Below are positions 27,701-40,000 of a stretch of DNA of 64,000 bases, in pieces (the first letter of the stretch is position 1; the number at the start of each line of letters is the position of its first letter). The DNA lies in the NCBI GenBank assembly GCA_013398055.1, contig VZRS01012612.1, positions 744,210 through 808,209 on the forward strand, given 5' to 3'. The notes below the pieces were generated by a model. It made no database searches. It was not told where the DNA came from and saw only the letters and a list, made by a program, of their open reading frames with translations. Source of the stretch: Ifrita kowaldi (taxonomy: Eukaryota; Chordata; Aves; Passeriformes; Cinclosomatidae). Made by a program: the position numbers and the translations under genes.

Positions 27701-29480
27701 AGGGATGCAGCCAACATTTTCTCAGATGGAGATTTTTAATATCAGTTGGCTGTCTGAACTGTGTTCATAAAATGTACTTTTAAGGTTCATCAGACCTAGA
27801 ATTAAAGCTTGGTTTTATAGGAATGTTTGGTTGCTATACATTTAAGTAAGCAGTAGTGGTATCTTTGAGTAGATTTTCAAGCAAACACATGAAGCACTTC
27901 GATAGCTGAAGAAAAGAATGAAATTAAAGGTGCCAGCAAGAAACATAAGCACAACGAAATTATTAGGGGAAAGAAAGGGCGTTTCTGGAGTATTACTCCG
28001 ACAGCAGTAAAGTGCCCATAAATGTAACCAAAATTTAGAAGCCTGCTGTGTCCCAGATTGCACATGAAAATACCACCAAGAGGAACACATTTACAAGCAA
28101 GAGGAACATACAACAAGTGCTACAGCAGCTGAGTGTGTGTGTAGCTAAAAGAGTGACAGCTAGGTAAGTAGCCATGATCTCTGGCATTTGGCCCCTTGAA
28201 GACCTTCCTAAATAGCCAATAGCTCTGCTTTGACTAAAAGCAGCAAACAAGGTGTGTGCTGATGGTCCCTGCCTATAACGGATTTTTATTTCATTCATGC
28301 CACAGATAAATTGCACACTGTATTCTAGTAAATTCACCAACATGGTTATGACATTTCCATTTTGCAACAATGTTGTCATGATTGTTAAGTAGGAATTAAT
28401 GGGATATTCTTCCTTTCAACACAATGCTGCCAGCGCTGATTTTATAACACACTTAACTTCAGGTATTCTTTTCCTGTTTAGAGAAGGGGAAACATTGGAC
28501 TGAGTTTGGTTTGAAATCTGCATTGATTTGGAATGGTCCTTGATTTGGAAAGATGGCTTTGAGACACTCAGAAGAGATTACTGGTCTGATTCCATTTGTG
28601 ACACTATACAAACAGTATCTCAATCCTGAACTGACATCCTCACAGTTAACACTAAAGCACTGACTTTCTCCCCTGGGGCCAGGCCTTCAGCCCTGGGTGA
28701 CACTGCTACCACGGTAATCACAGCGATGCATACATACAATACTTTGCCATGTCCTCTATCACTTTTTTTCATCCTGAAAAATACTCAGTTGTTCAGCAGA
28801 ACACCAGCCCAGCCAGATGTTTTGATTTATCCCTCAGTGTCCAAAACGGTGGCAACTTCCCAAAACATCTACTGATGCCTACAAGCTTCTTTTATTTAGA
28901 AACAGAAATGAAACAAAAATTATTGGGTTAATTAGCCACAAAAAACTGTTATCAAAATTAAATGCAATAAATAGTCCCCCAATTTCAGAAAGTTCAGTAG
29001 GGTAGTGAGTCTTTGCCCTAACTCATGAAGACCAGGTGTGTAAATGTGCAACAAGTTTGAGTGGGATAAAGGCCTCCCAAAAAGTCATCTCTGGAGGGGA
29101 CACTTGCACCATCCCTCCAGCAGGTGCCAGATCCTGTCTTCTCCTTTGAGACCCAGAACAGGAGACACGGGATGAACGACAGGGAATGGGGACAGGGGGC
29201 AAAACATGCTCCATTTCCATCGTACTTACAGCATATAACCACAGAGAAATCTCCCACAGCAAACCTACTTTTTATTGACTATAAACACTAGGGGTAGGAT
29301 TAGAAAAATCAGTGAGAAAATTACTAAAATGGCAGATTTCCTTGATGGCAATGACAGCACTAAGACATCAAGAGAGCTGCTATGACTCCGTGCAGCACAT
29401 ACTGAAATCCCAGCAAACTTCCCTAAGCCATCAAGCACTCAGGCTCTGCTACTGTTGAGCTTCCTGTTGATACAGAAGTT
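24716..29480. other. Unrecognised intergenic DNA
   Basis: Mixed composition, somewhat GC-richer between 25000 and 27700. I could identify no exon with splice sites, no retroelement and no RNA gene. Confidence 0.5.
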
Positions 29481-30084
29481 ATAGATCTCTCTTGATGCCT
29501 GTAGTAACTGTAACTTTGTCTCTTAAACACACAGAAAAGAGTCACAACTCTTTTTTTGAAATCATCTAAGTTACAATGCTTACAATGCCACTACAACCTT
29601 TAACATAATTTCTGTAACATCATCAAGATGTCTCATGGAGAGATAGTGGACAGCTTAGGAAAAGAGAAGGATAAGAGGGTTCAAACCATGTTCAAAACAT
29701 ATACTTGATATTTCTTCAACAACTTGAACCTGGAGCTAAAACTCATAAATGTGTCAGTGTTATTTTCTGGTGATATCTCTAAATGGAAGATAAAGTATCT
29801 TTTATTACCATGTAAGTACAACCTCCTAAATTGCCACAACTCAATAATAAATTACATGAATATATATAAATATCAGGAAAAGTTTTTTCCAGAATAAACA
29901 ATGTTTTGTAACTCTTCATTTAGCTATACCATGTTTTCCATTTTTTTTAAAATAAAACTAATTTCTAAGCTATATATTTAGACAATACCAGTTATGCACC
30001 GCATTTCTACAGAGTTAATTATAAAGTGTAGATTTTAGTGATTTGGAAAAATACATGCCTTTCTTTTAGATAGACCTGCAAGAA

Positions 30085-31350
30085 ATTAGACTCTTGTCCT
30101 GCTGGGGGCCTTCAACCACCCCAGCATCTGCTGGATGTTAGCACAGTGAGCTGTAGGCAATCCAGAAGAATCCTGGAATGCATGGACGATAACTCCTTGA
30201 GCCAGGTAACAGACAGCCCTACCAGAGTGGGTGAGGAAGGTCAAGGCAAGGCTGGAGCTGAACCTGGCAAGGGACACAATGAATAACAGGAAAGGTTTCT
30301 ACAGTTGATCAGTTCTACCTGTTAACCAGAAAAGGAAGGTCAAAGAAAGTGTACTGCCCCGATAAACATGGCTGGAAAACTGGCAGCCACAGATGAGGAG
30401 AAGGCTGAGGTACTCAGTGACTTTTTGGCCTCAGTGTTCACTGTCAGCCTCTCTTCCCACACTTCTCAAGCTGGTGGAATGCAAGATGGGGACTGAGGGA
30501 GCAAAGTCCTTCCCACTGTAGGAGAAGGTCAGGTTCGTGACCCCATAAGGAACCTGAACATACATAAGTCCATGGGACCTAATAAGATTCATCCCAGAGT
30601 CCCGAGGGAATAGGCTGATGTAATTGCTAAGCCACTTTTCAAGATATTCCAAAACTCATGGCGGTCAGATGAACCCCCTGGTGAGTGAAGAAAGGAAAAC
30701 ATTGCACCCATGTTTCAAAAGGTAGAAAGGAGAACCTTGGGAGCTACCAACCTGTCAGCCTCACCTCTCTGTCTGGAAAGGTCATGGAACAGATAGATCC
30801 TGCTAGAAGCTGTGCTAAGGCACACAAAAGACAAGGATATCATCTGTGACAACCAGCAGAGCTTCACCAAGGGCAAGTCCTGCCTGGCCAACTCAGTGGC
30901 CTTCTATGATGGAGTGACTGCATCAGTGGACAAGGGAAGAGCTATGGGTTTCATCTATCTGGATTTCTGTAAGGCATTTGACAAAGTTCCCCACCACATC
31001 CTTCTCACTAAGTTGGAGAAAGATGGATTGGATGGGTGGATGGCTTGGTGGATAAGAAATTGATTGGACAGTCACATCCAGAGGGTTGTGATCAGTGGCT
31101 CAATGCCCAGATGGAAATCAGTGGCAGGCAGTGTCCCTCAGGGTTCTGTGCTGAGACCAGTGTTATTTAATATCTTCATTAATGATGCAGACGAAGGTAT
31201 CAAGTGCACCCTCAGCACATTTGTAGATGACACCAAGCTGAGTGGCATGGTTGAAACACCTGAAGGATGGGATCCCATCCAGCAGGACCTGGACAAGCTT
31301 AAGTAGTGGGCCCATGTGAATCTCATGAGGTTCAACAAAGCCAAGTGCAA
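30085..31350 (+). mobile_element. CR1 LINE, endonuclease to reverse transcriptase (copy 1)
   Basis: This is an internal piece of CR1, not the usual 3' end. It begins with the end of the apurinic-like endonuclease domain (LGAFNHPSICW, where the family has G-D-F-N-H-P). It jumps across an internal deletion near 30205-30220 to the linker (KARLELNLARDTMNNRKGFY), then continues through the reverse-transcriptase domain until the sequence stops at the N. Several frameshifts and stops break it. Confidence 0.92.
30812..31306 (+). pseudogene. CR1 reverse-transcriptase domain, broken (copy 1)
   Basis: The stretch encodes the core of the CR1 reverse transcriptase. Landmarks in order are QQSFTKGKSCLANSV, the domain-A box YLDFCKAFDKVPHH (near 30955-30996), VPQGSVLRPVLFNIFIND (about 31132-31186) and the catalytic box FVDD at 31220-31231. 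The frame is interrupted by a TGA at 31061-31063, where the family normally has Trp, and by a TAG at 31304-31306. A frameshift lies just upstream near 30795. The catalytic aspartates are still present, but the reading frame is lost, so it is a dead copy. Confidence 0.9.
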
Positions 31351-31351
31351 N
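31351..31351. other. Single-N assembly join
   Basis: One N lies exactly at the boundary between the two copies of the 1870-bp repeat. A one-base gap of this kind usually marks a join of contigs whose spacing was unknown or negative, that is, overlapping ends. Confidence 0.9.
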
Positions 31352-33221
31352 ATAGATCTCTCTTGATGCCTGTAGTAACTGTAACTTTGTCTCTTAAACA
31401 CACAGAAAAGAGTCACAACTCTTTTTTTGAAATCATCTAAGTTACAATGCTTACAATGCCACTACAACCTTTAACATAATTTCTGTAACATCATCAAGAT
31501 GTCTCATGGAGAGATAGTGGACAGCTTAGGAAAAGAGAAGGATAAGAGGGTTCAAACCATGTTCAAAACATATACTTGATATTTCTTCAACAACTTGAAC
31601 CTGGAGCTAAAACTCATAAATGTGTCAGTGTTATTTTCTGGTGATATCTCTAAATGGAAGATAAAGTATCTTTTATTACCATGTAAGTACAACCTCCTAA
31701 ATTGCCACAACTCAATAATAAATTACATGAATATATATAAATATCAGGAAAAGTTTTTTCCAGAATAAACAATGTTTTGTAACTCTTCATTTAGCTATAC
31801 CATGTTTTCCATTTTTTTTTAAATAAAACTAATTTCTAAGCTATATATTTAGACAATACCAGTTATGCACCGCATTTCTACAGAGTTAATTATAAAGTGT
31901 AGATTTTAGTGATTTGGAAAAATACATGCCTTTCTTTTAGATAGACCTGCAAGAAATTAGACTCTTGTCCTGCTGGGGGCCTTCAACCACCCCAGCATCT
32001 GCTGGATGTTAGCACAGTGAGCTGTAGGCAATCCAGAAGAATCCTGGAATGCATGGACGATAACTCCTTGAGCCAGGTAACAGACAGCCCTACCAGAGTG
32101 GGTGAGGAAGGTCAAGGCAAGGCTGGAGCTGAACCTGGCAAGGGACACAATGAATAACAGGAAAGGTTTCTACAGTTGATCAGTTCTACCTGTTAACCAG
32201 AAAAGGAAGGTCAAAGAAAGTGTACTGCCCCGATAAACATGGCTGGAAAACTGGCAGCCACAGATGAGGAGAAGGCTGAGGTACTCAGTGACTTTTTGGC
32301 CTCAGTGTTCACTGTCAGCCTCTCTTCCCACACTTCTCAAGCTGGTGGAATGCAAGATGGGGACTGAGGGAGCAAAGTCCTTCCCACTGTAGGAGAAGGT
32401 CAGGTTCGTGACCCCATAAGGAACCTGAACATACATAAGTCCATGGGACCTAATAAGATTCATCCCAGAGTCCCGAGGGAATAGGCTGATGTAATTGCTA
32501 AGCCACTTTTCAAGATATTCCAAAACTCATGGCAGACAGATGAACCCCCTGGTGACTGAAGAAAGGAAAACATTGCACCCATGTTTCAAAAGGTAGCAAG
32601 GAGAACCTTGGGAGCTACCAACCTGTCAGCCTCACCTCTCTGTCTGGAAAGGTCATGGAACAGATAGATCCTGCTAGAAGCTGTGCTAAGGCACACAAAA
32701 GACAAGGATATCATCTGTGACAACCAGCAGAGCTTCACCAAGGGCAAGTCCTGCCTGGCCAACTCAGTGGCCTTCTATGATGGAGTGACTGCATCAGTGG
32801 ACAAGGGAAGAGCTATGGGTTTCATCTATCTGGATTTCTGTAAGGCATTTGACAAAGTTCCCCACCACATCCTTCTCACTAAGTTGGAGAAAGATGGATT
32901 GGATGGGTGGATGGCTTGGTGGATAAGAAATTGATTGGACAGTCACATCCAGAGGGTTGTGATCAGTGGCTCAATGCCCAGATGGAAATCAGTGGCAGGC
33001 AGTGTCCCTCAGGGTTCTGTGCTGAGACCAGTGTTATTTAATATCTTCATTAATGATGCAGACGAAGGTATCAAGTGCACCCTCAGCACATTTGTAGATG
33101 ACACCAAGCTGAGTGGCATGGTTGAAACACCTGAAGGATGGGATCCCATCCAGCAGGACCTGGACAAGCTTAAGTAGTGGGCCCATGTGAATCTCATGAG
33201 GTTCAACAAAGCCAAGTGCAA
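31352..33221 (+). repeat. Tandem direct duplication, copy 2
   Basis: This is the second copy of the 1870-bp unit. It starts immediately after the single N with the same sequence that follows 29480, and it continues past 33221 into further CR1 sequence absent from copy 1. It shows no decay beyond five base differences from copy 1, so if the duplication is real it is very recent. Confidence 0.97.
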
Positions 33222-33365
33222 GGTGCTGCACTTGGGTCAGGTCAACCCCCAGTAACAATACAGGCTGGGGGATGAAGGACTCAGCTCTGCTGAGAAGAAC
33301 TTTGGGGTGCTGGTGGATTAAAGCTGGTCATGACTCAACAATGTGCACTTGTGACCCCAGTTCAT
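31956..33365 (+). mobile_element. CR1 LINE, endonuclease to reverse transcriptase (copy 2)
   Basis: This is the same CR1 insertion as at 30085, repeated in the second copy of the duplication. Here it continues beyond 33221 through KVLHLGQ and FGVLVD blocks before similarity fades near 33365. The 3' end of the element, with its tail, is missing. The element is therefore truncated at both ends or runs into later rearranged DNA. Confidence 0.9.
32683..33177 (+). pseudogene. CR1 reverse-transcriptase domain, broken (copy 2)
   Basis: This is identical in the coding stretch to 30812-31306, including the same TGA (32932-32934) and TAG (33175-33177) and the FVDD box at 33091-33102. Identical stops in both copies show that the decay came before the duplication, or that the two copies are one locus assembled twice. 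Confidence 0.9.
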
Positions 33366-36300
33366 TAGAGAACAGGAGTGGATTGAAAAGTCCTTCCACA
33401 CACAAAAGAATTTAGTAATGTGTAATATCGCTTAAATCATAAGGGCCACATGAAATATGGTGAGGCCATGCTTATGACCTCAGCACACCTCACAGAACAG
33501 GATTTTTCAGCAGCTCCATTCCACTGTAGGGTAGGTAGGAATTGGCAGTGCCAGTTTCTCTCAATGTGGGTGGCCATGGAGAGGGTAAGGCCTGGGAAAT
33601 GCTCTTGGTTTTTCAGCAGAGCTATTTGGGCTTCATGACTCACTTAAGGACTATTTTACAGCTTGATGCTCTTCCACATTTCTTAAGTATATTCTATATT
33701 AAACATGGACTAAAATAGACAGAGAAGCAACTTACCGTAGAAATGTTGAGGGCTGCAAGCTGAAAGTAGAAGAAAAGTATTATGTTCAACCATGCCAAAT
33801 CCTGCCTACAGCTCTGGAGTTTACCTGAGGTCAAGCTAAAATGGGGTTTACAAACTATCACTAAGAAATAAAAAACCCTTCAGAAAAAAAGCCTTCCATA
33901 TTGGCTTTTTGACATGTCCACATGGACCAGCTTCTCAGGTGTTATTTCAGGGCCTGGAAAGGGGCCAGAGCAATAGGATCTTACAAATGGAACTGTGGGA
34001 AGAGTTTATCTAAGCACCAGAAGCTGTGGGGAGAGAGATGAGAAGGCAGAGATAGGAACCTTGGGTAAGAAGGAGATATCAATGGGTACAGGAATGTTTC
34101 GGGCAACCAAGATCTGGAGAGGGTGGAGGTGCACTCAGAACTCCTCACCTGGGCTGGACGCATGGTGAGGGCACTCTGGACTGTCATGTAAGACTGAGAT
34201 TAAATGAGACTTAATTTACAGTTCCTAGCTGTTGAACAGAACACAGCTGCCCTACAAAGCCAAAGCTTCATACCACCGTGCATCAAAAGGTGGGATTAAT
34301 GCTTCTTACAGCTAAAATCAGTGCTCTTGCTTTCCTGTTAGTTTTCCTTGTTTGTTTTCACACAGCTTAGGAAAAACAAAATGGCATCCAGAAATGAGAT
34401 TGAAGACGGACTGTGAAGAGCTAGCTCTTTAAACTTGTTTTATATCTTGTTGCATTTTTACAAATTCATTAAGCATTTGTTTGTCACACTGATCAATGTG
34501 TTACAGCAAAGTCCTTATTGGCTATAAAAATTATTCCCACCAATATGGCAATGACACAATAACCAAGACAATGAGATACATCATACAGTTAGTCTTGAGT
34601 CTCACAGCTAATTAAAAATAATTAGTGAGGCATTACAGATATTCTGACTGGAAAAAAAAAATTTTGTCATTCTTGCCATCCAGTTCAGAGGGTCCCAGAA
34701 GCTGATGAAGGGAATAAAGTACAACCGATTAGCTCTTTCCTCCAGAAATTAGTCCAAAGTGTCCTCAAATGGAAGCTAAAAGGTCTTGTCCTGTCAAATG
34801 CCCTGGGAGGGAAAGAAGCCCAGGCTGCCTGAGAGCAGCCTGTATCTTCTTCAGCCCATTTGGTGCAGCTCCACGTGATTTGCTCTCTGGGTACTCATAA
34901 ACTGCTCATTTTATGGAGTTTTATTGAAATATGAGTCTGCAGCTCCTTTAGGAAACCCATTGTTTTGCTGTTTCTGAAGCTCTGTCAGGAATAAATCTGT
35001 CCACTGGTGTCTGTCACTCCAGACTGCATGTCTGTGTTATATCTTGCACAAAGGCAATAAAATAGTGCAATAGAATTGTGGGGTCCAAGTTAAGGCTTTA
35101 GAAGGCGTGTGTGTCATTTCAGGGGGAGTGAGAGGGACTCTTGTATTTCCCAGAAGATAACTGAGTTTCATGGGGACAGAGAGCAACTTGTTCTTGCATT
35201 TGAAAGCCCTTAGGTAGGATTAGTGACATCTGGTTGATGTCTGTGCAAATAAAGACACATTTCATGTTGCTGCTGCTATCCCAGGAAATGAGGGAAAGGT
35301 GAGTTTTTTGCTTATGTCCAATAAAAACCAAATGGGAATTTAATCTACAGGTACTTCTCTCAGAAGTGATCAAAGAAGTAATTGAATTAAGCAGACAAAC
35401 TGCAGTGACAAACCCCAAGCCCAAAGGCATCTTGATCAAAGAGCAAGTGCTGATAATGCGTGAGCTGCGATAAAACTGATTAGGCTGCTGACTGGGAGGA
35501 AATTGGTCTTTTTGTTGTTGTTATATTGACCAGATCCTCTAAGTCTATTAATTCCTTAGACCTATGCTTGGGTAACACTTAGAGCACTGCAGAACCTATT
35601 CTTTGAGAAATAACCTCAGTAAAGCCATAGATGCAACACGCAGAGATAAATGAGACAGGAATCAAAGCACAGAAGTTGGCTGTCTTTCTTCTATCAGAAG
35701 TGAGGCAAAAATCATTAACTAGCTCTCAGAAGGAAACTTCAGCAGAAAGCCCAAGGGGGTGGGTAGGAGAAGAGGTTCTGCAGTGTAGTGCTGCCTATTT
35801 CAGCTAACTGAAAATCCATTTCAGCAAGTTTGCTCTGGTTTTCAGTCAGAAATGATTTAGCTTTGATCCTTTGCTTTCCTTTCCTGATGTATCCTAACCA
35901 CCACCAAAAATGAGTTGTGATCAGTGTAATCTCACATAGAAGTTTGGCAGAACATGTGGCATCCTGAAGACCATCACCAGGTTGAAGTAATTGTTATCCC
36001 ACTCGTGCCCATCTGTGATTCTTGCAGGAGTCTTGCAAACAATATCCAAACTACACAAACATCATGTCACTTTTCCTTCCTGTTTACATGAAAGTATAAA
36101 TTTGTACAGATAAACTTAGACCAGCTGATTACTGTGGAACTGACCACCAGCCAGAGGGAGGGAACAGCTGGAGGATAATAATTTTAGCTTCAGCTGCTTT
36201 TGATGGGAATGGGAAGAGGCTTTAACGCGCTCTCCAAAAAGGCAGAGGAGAGAAACTAGTGTTTGGGCTTTTTTTTTAACAGGCATCAGATTTCCAAGCG

Positions 36301-36837
36301 GCATCCGCCGCAAGTAACTCTGCAAGACCACGGGTGAATGAAGATCCGAGCAGAAGTGATTGGAAGCTAAAGGGCAGTGAGGGTCTGTAATATACAACAG
36401 GAGACCACAGAAATGGGGGAGAACTCCTCGGTGCATGCCAACCACGGGCCAGGTAGTGTATCCCCTATTCCCTTCTTCCCACTAAAACTTCAGAGGAGCA
36501 GTTGCAAAAAAATGTGTTTTCTTTGCCATCAGAGTGAAGTATTTTCAGAAGTTCCACCGGGATACAGGAATAAAGGTGTCACTGGCTTTCAGCAGAGTTT
36601 CCTCCATGCTTTTGAAATCCCAGCCTGCTTGCCTCACGTACTCACATGACCTTCATGACTGCAGCATCTGAGCACCTCACCATCTTTCAGACATTAATCC
36701 TCCCAGCATTCTGCCGAGCAGCCTGGCTGTACCAGCTCTGCTTTACAGCAAGTGATAAATGGCAGTACAGAAATCGAGGGCTAGAAACACAAAAAGACTC
36801 AGGCACTCTGCTGCCCAGCACGATGAAATGTGTGCTG
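33366..36837. other. Unrecognised intergenic DNA
   Basis: It follows the point where CR1 similarity is lost. I recognise nothing beyond short chance frames. Confidence 0.5.
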
Positions 36838-37067
36838 GGGGACGTTTAGGTTGGACATTAGGAACAATTTCTTTACATAAAAGGTGGTAAGATACTGAAA
36901 CAGGCTGCCCGGGGAGGTGGTGGAGTGACCATCCCTGGAGATGTTTTAGGAAAGACTGGACATGGAACTCGGTGCCATGGTCTAGTGGACAAGGTGGTGT
37001 TTGGTCATAGGTTGGACTTGATGATCTCAGAGGTCTTTTCCGACCTAATTGGTTCTGTGATTCTGTG
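36838..37067 (+). mobile_element. CR1 LINE, short 3' fragment
   Basis: About 230 bp of CR1 3' end. It begins at 'gacgtttaggttggacatta', continues through the 'aggctgcccggggaggtggtgga' block and the 'ttggacttgatgatctcaga' block, and ends in the repeated 'ttctgtgattctgtga' tail. The tail differs from the copy at 8131, so it belongs to a different CR1 subfamily. It is heavily 5'-truncated and non-coding. Confidence 0.93.
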
Positions 37068-40000
37068 AAATGTAACATGGATCCAGCAGCATGTATAGCC
37101 TGGTGCTTTTACAATACATGGGGTGGCTCAGGGATGTACAAGCAACTTCCCTTCCAGTGCCCCACATGGACTGCACTACATGGGCAGCAGGAGGCACATC
37201 TCTGCACCAGGAGGGCTCAAGGGCATCTGAGGGATGTGAAGGCTCATCCCCAATGTCACCTAAACATTTCTATGCACATAGTAAGGTCCTTCTGAACCCA
37301 TCCCAACTCCTTGACACTTTCTTTTGTTAGAAAGCTCCTCCCAGGTGCCATTTCTAAGGTAAGCAGACAATTTCTCATTTCTGACCTAATTTTCTTCATC
37401 ACCATTTCTTTTTTCTACCATTAACACGGCCATTTAACCTAAATAGTTATTTTCTCTCACTGTGATTTCAACACATGATTTTTTCATGAAGGTCCTGTTT
37501 TCTTTGTTATCATTAGGCCAAACAAGCCACTCTCAGTCTCCACGTGGAAGATAGACATCCCATTGCCTTGATCACCCTTAAAGCCTTTCACCACATCTGT
37601 TTCAGTTTATCTTTTATTAAAACACAGCTGACCAGAGCTGGAACCAGTTTTCTAAACAAAGTCATGCACAAAGCCTTGCACAGCAGTGCTAATGCTTCCC
37701 ATCTCTACGGGGAAGATGTTGTCTGTCTCATCTTAAAACTTGAGTAGATCTTTTTAGCTCACATTTTGTCTGCAGCTGTAGCACGCCTACAGCTGGGCTC
37801 AGTTGCTGTGCCTGCTCGAGAAGCACAAGATTCCGGCCTGCCTCACACCTCCCTGCTTGTTGCATGTTTAGCAGCTCTGGGATCAACACACTTAACTTCA
37901 TCCCTACTTCATACTCAACTCTGGGCTTTACCCACTGGGATCTTTCGTGGAAAGTGCCCATGGACACCATGGGAAGGAAAGGGAAAGCCACCCCTCTCTT
38001 TTGGCTATCTTGCCTATCAATAGGAGCCCAAAACAGTGAAAAGGCTCAAACCTGACTCCCCCAAGTCTGAGGCTTTCACTTACAGGTGCCGATGTCTCTG
38101 TATATTTTGTGCAGGTTTCACTGAAGGTGACAAGACAGCCAAGAGAGTCAGTCCTGCTTGCTTTAGTTTTTTTCCTTTGCCAGTGTTATCAGAGCCTTCT
38201 GACTAATTGGCAAATAGCAAAGGACAGTCTTGTGCTTCTGAAGTGCATGTGGCCTGGCACTCAGAGCAATTTTTAGAACATAGGGGCAATTAATCCAAGG
38301 AACACAAATGCAATAAGAAACAGGTCCCTGGAGCTCCTCACCCCTGCTGCATCCACCTGGCTGGGCAATTAGTCTTTTTTTTAATTAATATAATTTTCTA
38401 TGGCAGCCCATAGTCCAATTTTAAATACCTGTTATAACCTTCTGGAATATGTACTCAAGCACTTCATGAAGCTTTAAAAACAAAACTAAGAAAAGGGCTG
38501 TATAGCAACAGGAATAACTAAGCTGCTGTGGTGTCTGGTGGCAGCCTTCCTGTGCTTCTGGCGTTAAAAGAAAACAAAAAAAAAAACCCAGCAGAGCACA
38601 AAGTAAAATGTAATGAGCATACCAAGGTGCCCTTTGATAGAGGTATCAAGCAAGCGTGCTGTAATTGTTCAGCTTAGTACTTCATGTAAGAAACTTCTAA
38701 CACTGAGAAGTGTCTTTGATCTGAACAAGGGAACAAGCGTATTTGATATGGAAAAAAATAAGGGTGCTTAGAGAGATACATATCCTGTACCTCTTGTATA
38801 ATTATAAAAATGTAACCAAAATGGAGTTCTTTGGTGAGCTACCGGCATCTTTGATGGGATTTGCACAAGGAAGTGACTGGACAGACTCTGGGAAGGTGTG
38901 GGCTGGAAGCTTGCTGCACTTGTGCAGAGATGTATTGTGGTCTCCAAACTGCCATCAGCATTTTGGAAATAAGATGTCTACCTCTAAACAGAGGTGATTG
39001 TGCAGAAAACAAATTTAGAACTTATTTTGAAGTCAGTCCAAGTTTCATGTCATAGCATTTTTTGCCCAGATTCCTAGTATTTCTTTGGAATGACAATTGA
39101 AAAGGAAACTACCTCATCTGGTGAGCAGCCACACTTCGCTTCAGATGAACTGTTTGAAATGCTCTGTGAAGGAACCATGTGCCTTATATTTCTGAGACTG
39201 CAGTAAACAAGAATATCTCATGACTAACTCCATCAAAGTTTCATTTAGGAAAAAAACAGATATGATCTGTTTCTCTAGGTAGAAGAAATTTTGGCAAGGC
39301 TTTCTGTTCTGTCTACTGGGTGAAATCCTAGAACCTTTTCAACTAGAACCCAGATAGATCACCAGTACAACTTTTTCCACTGGTCTTCCCAAGTGGACTG
39401 CAGGCTTACCATGCTTGTTGCTGTTATTAGAAATTTCAATCACAAGATGCGATATACCACTACCTACACAAACAGGAGGAAAAACTTGCACATCAGGGAC
39501 CTTCCCCTGCAAGTCAACGAGCATCAAGAGCAATGGAAAACACCAGATCCATCAGTCACGCTGGCGTCCAAATCCACAAGCACCACAAGGCTACTAGTGA
39601 CTGAGAAATACTCAGCGTCACATACTTGAATTACTGTGTCATGGTGGCCTTCAGTAGCACCCTGTAAAAGGCCCTCAGAAGCCTTTCCCCAAACTCTCAG
39701 GAATGTGACAGAAAAAGTTTGTCCTCAGCCAGGCTCCAAGCAAACACAGCACATTGTAAAAAACCACAGTCCATAACTCGCTGCATCCCATTTGGTTACA
39801 GATGGAGATGAAGCCATGTGCACACATCTGGCCATGAGTGCGTGACAGCTGTCACCTCTCCAGCTATTGCTCTGGGACATTAAGTTCTGCATGCTGTAGT
39901 GAGTGGCTTCATGGGAAAGGAAAGTAGCTGGAGCTGAAAGCAGTGGGATCCAGCAAAAACAACCAGGTTTTGCAATGCTCATCACCACATCCAGTGTCCC

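Larger units (their letters stand above)
29481..31350 (+). repeat. Tandem direct duplication, copy 1
   Basis: These 1870 bp recur at 31352-33221 with a constant offset of 1871, and the two copies are separated by a single N. I found five mismatches and no indels: 29949/31820 (A/T), 30663/32534 (G/A), 30665/32536 (T/A), 30685/32556 (G/C) and 30726/32597 (A/C). Copy 1 stops abruptly inside a CR1 sequence that copy 2 continues. Unique-looking AT-rich DNA fills the first 600 bp and CR1 the rest. Near-identity plus a one-base gap at the join suggests two overlapping contig ends that were not merged. Confidence 0.97.
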
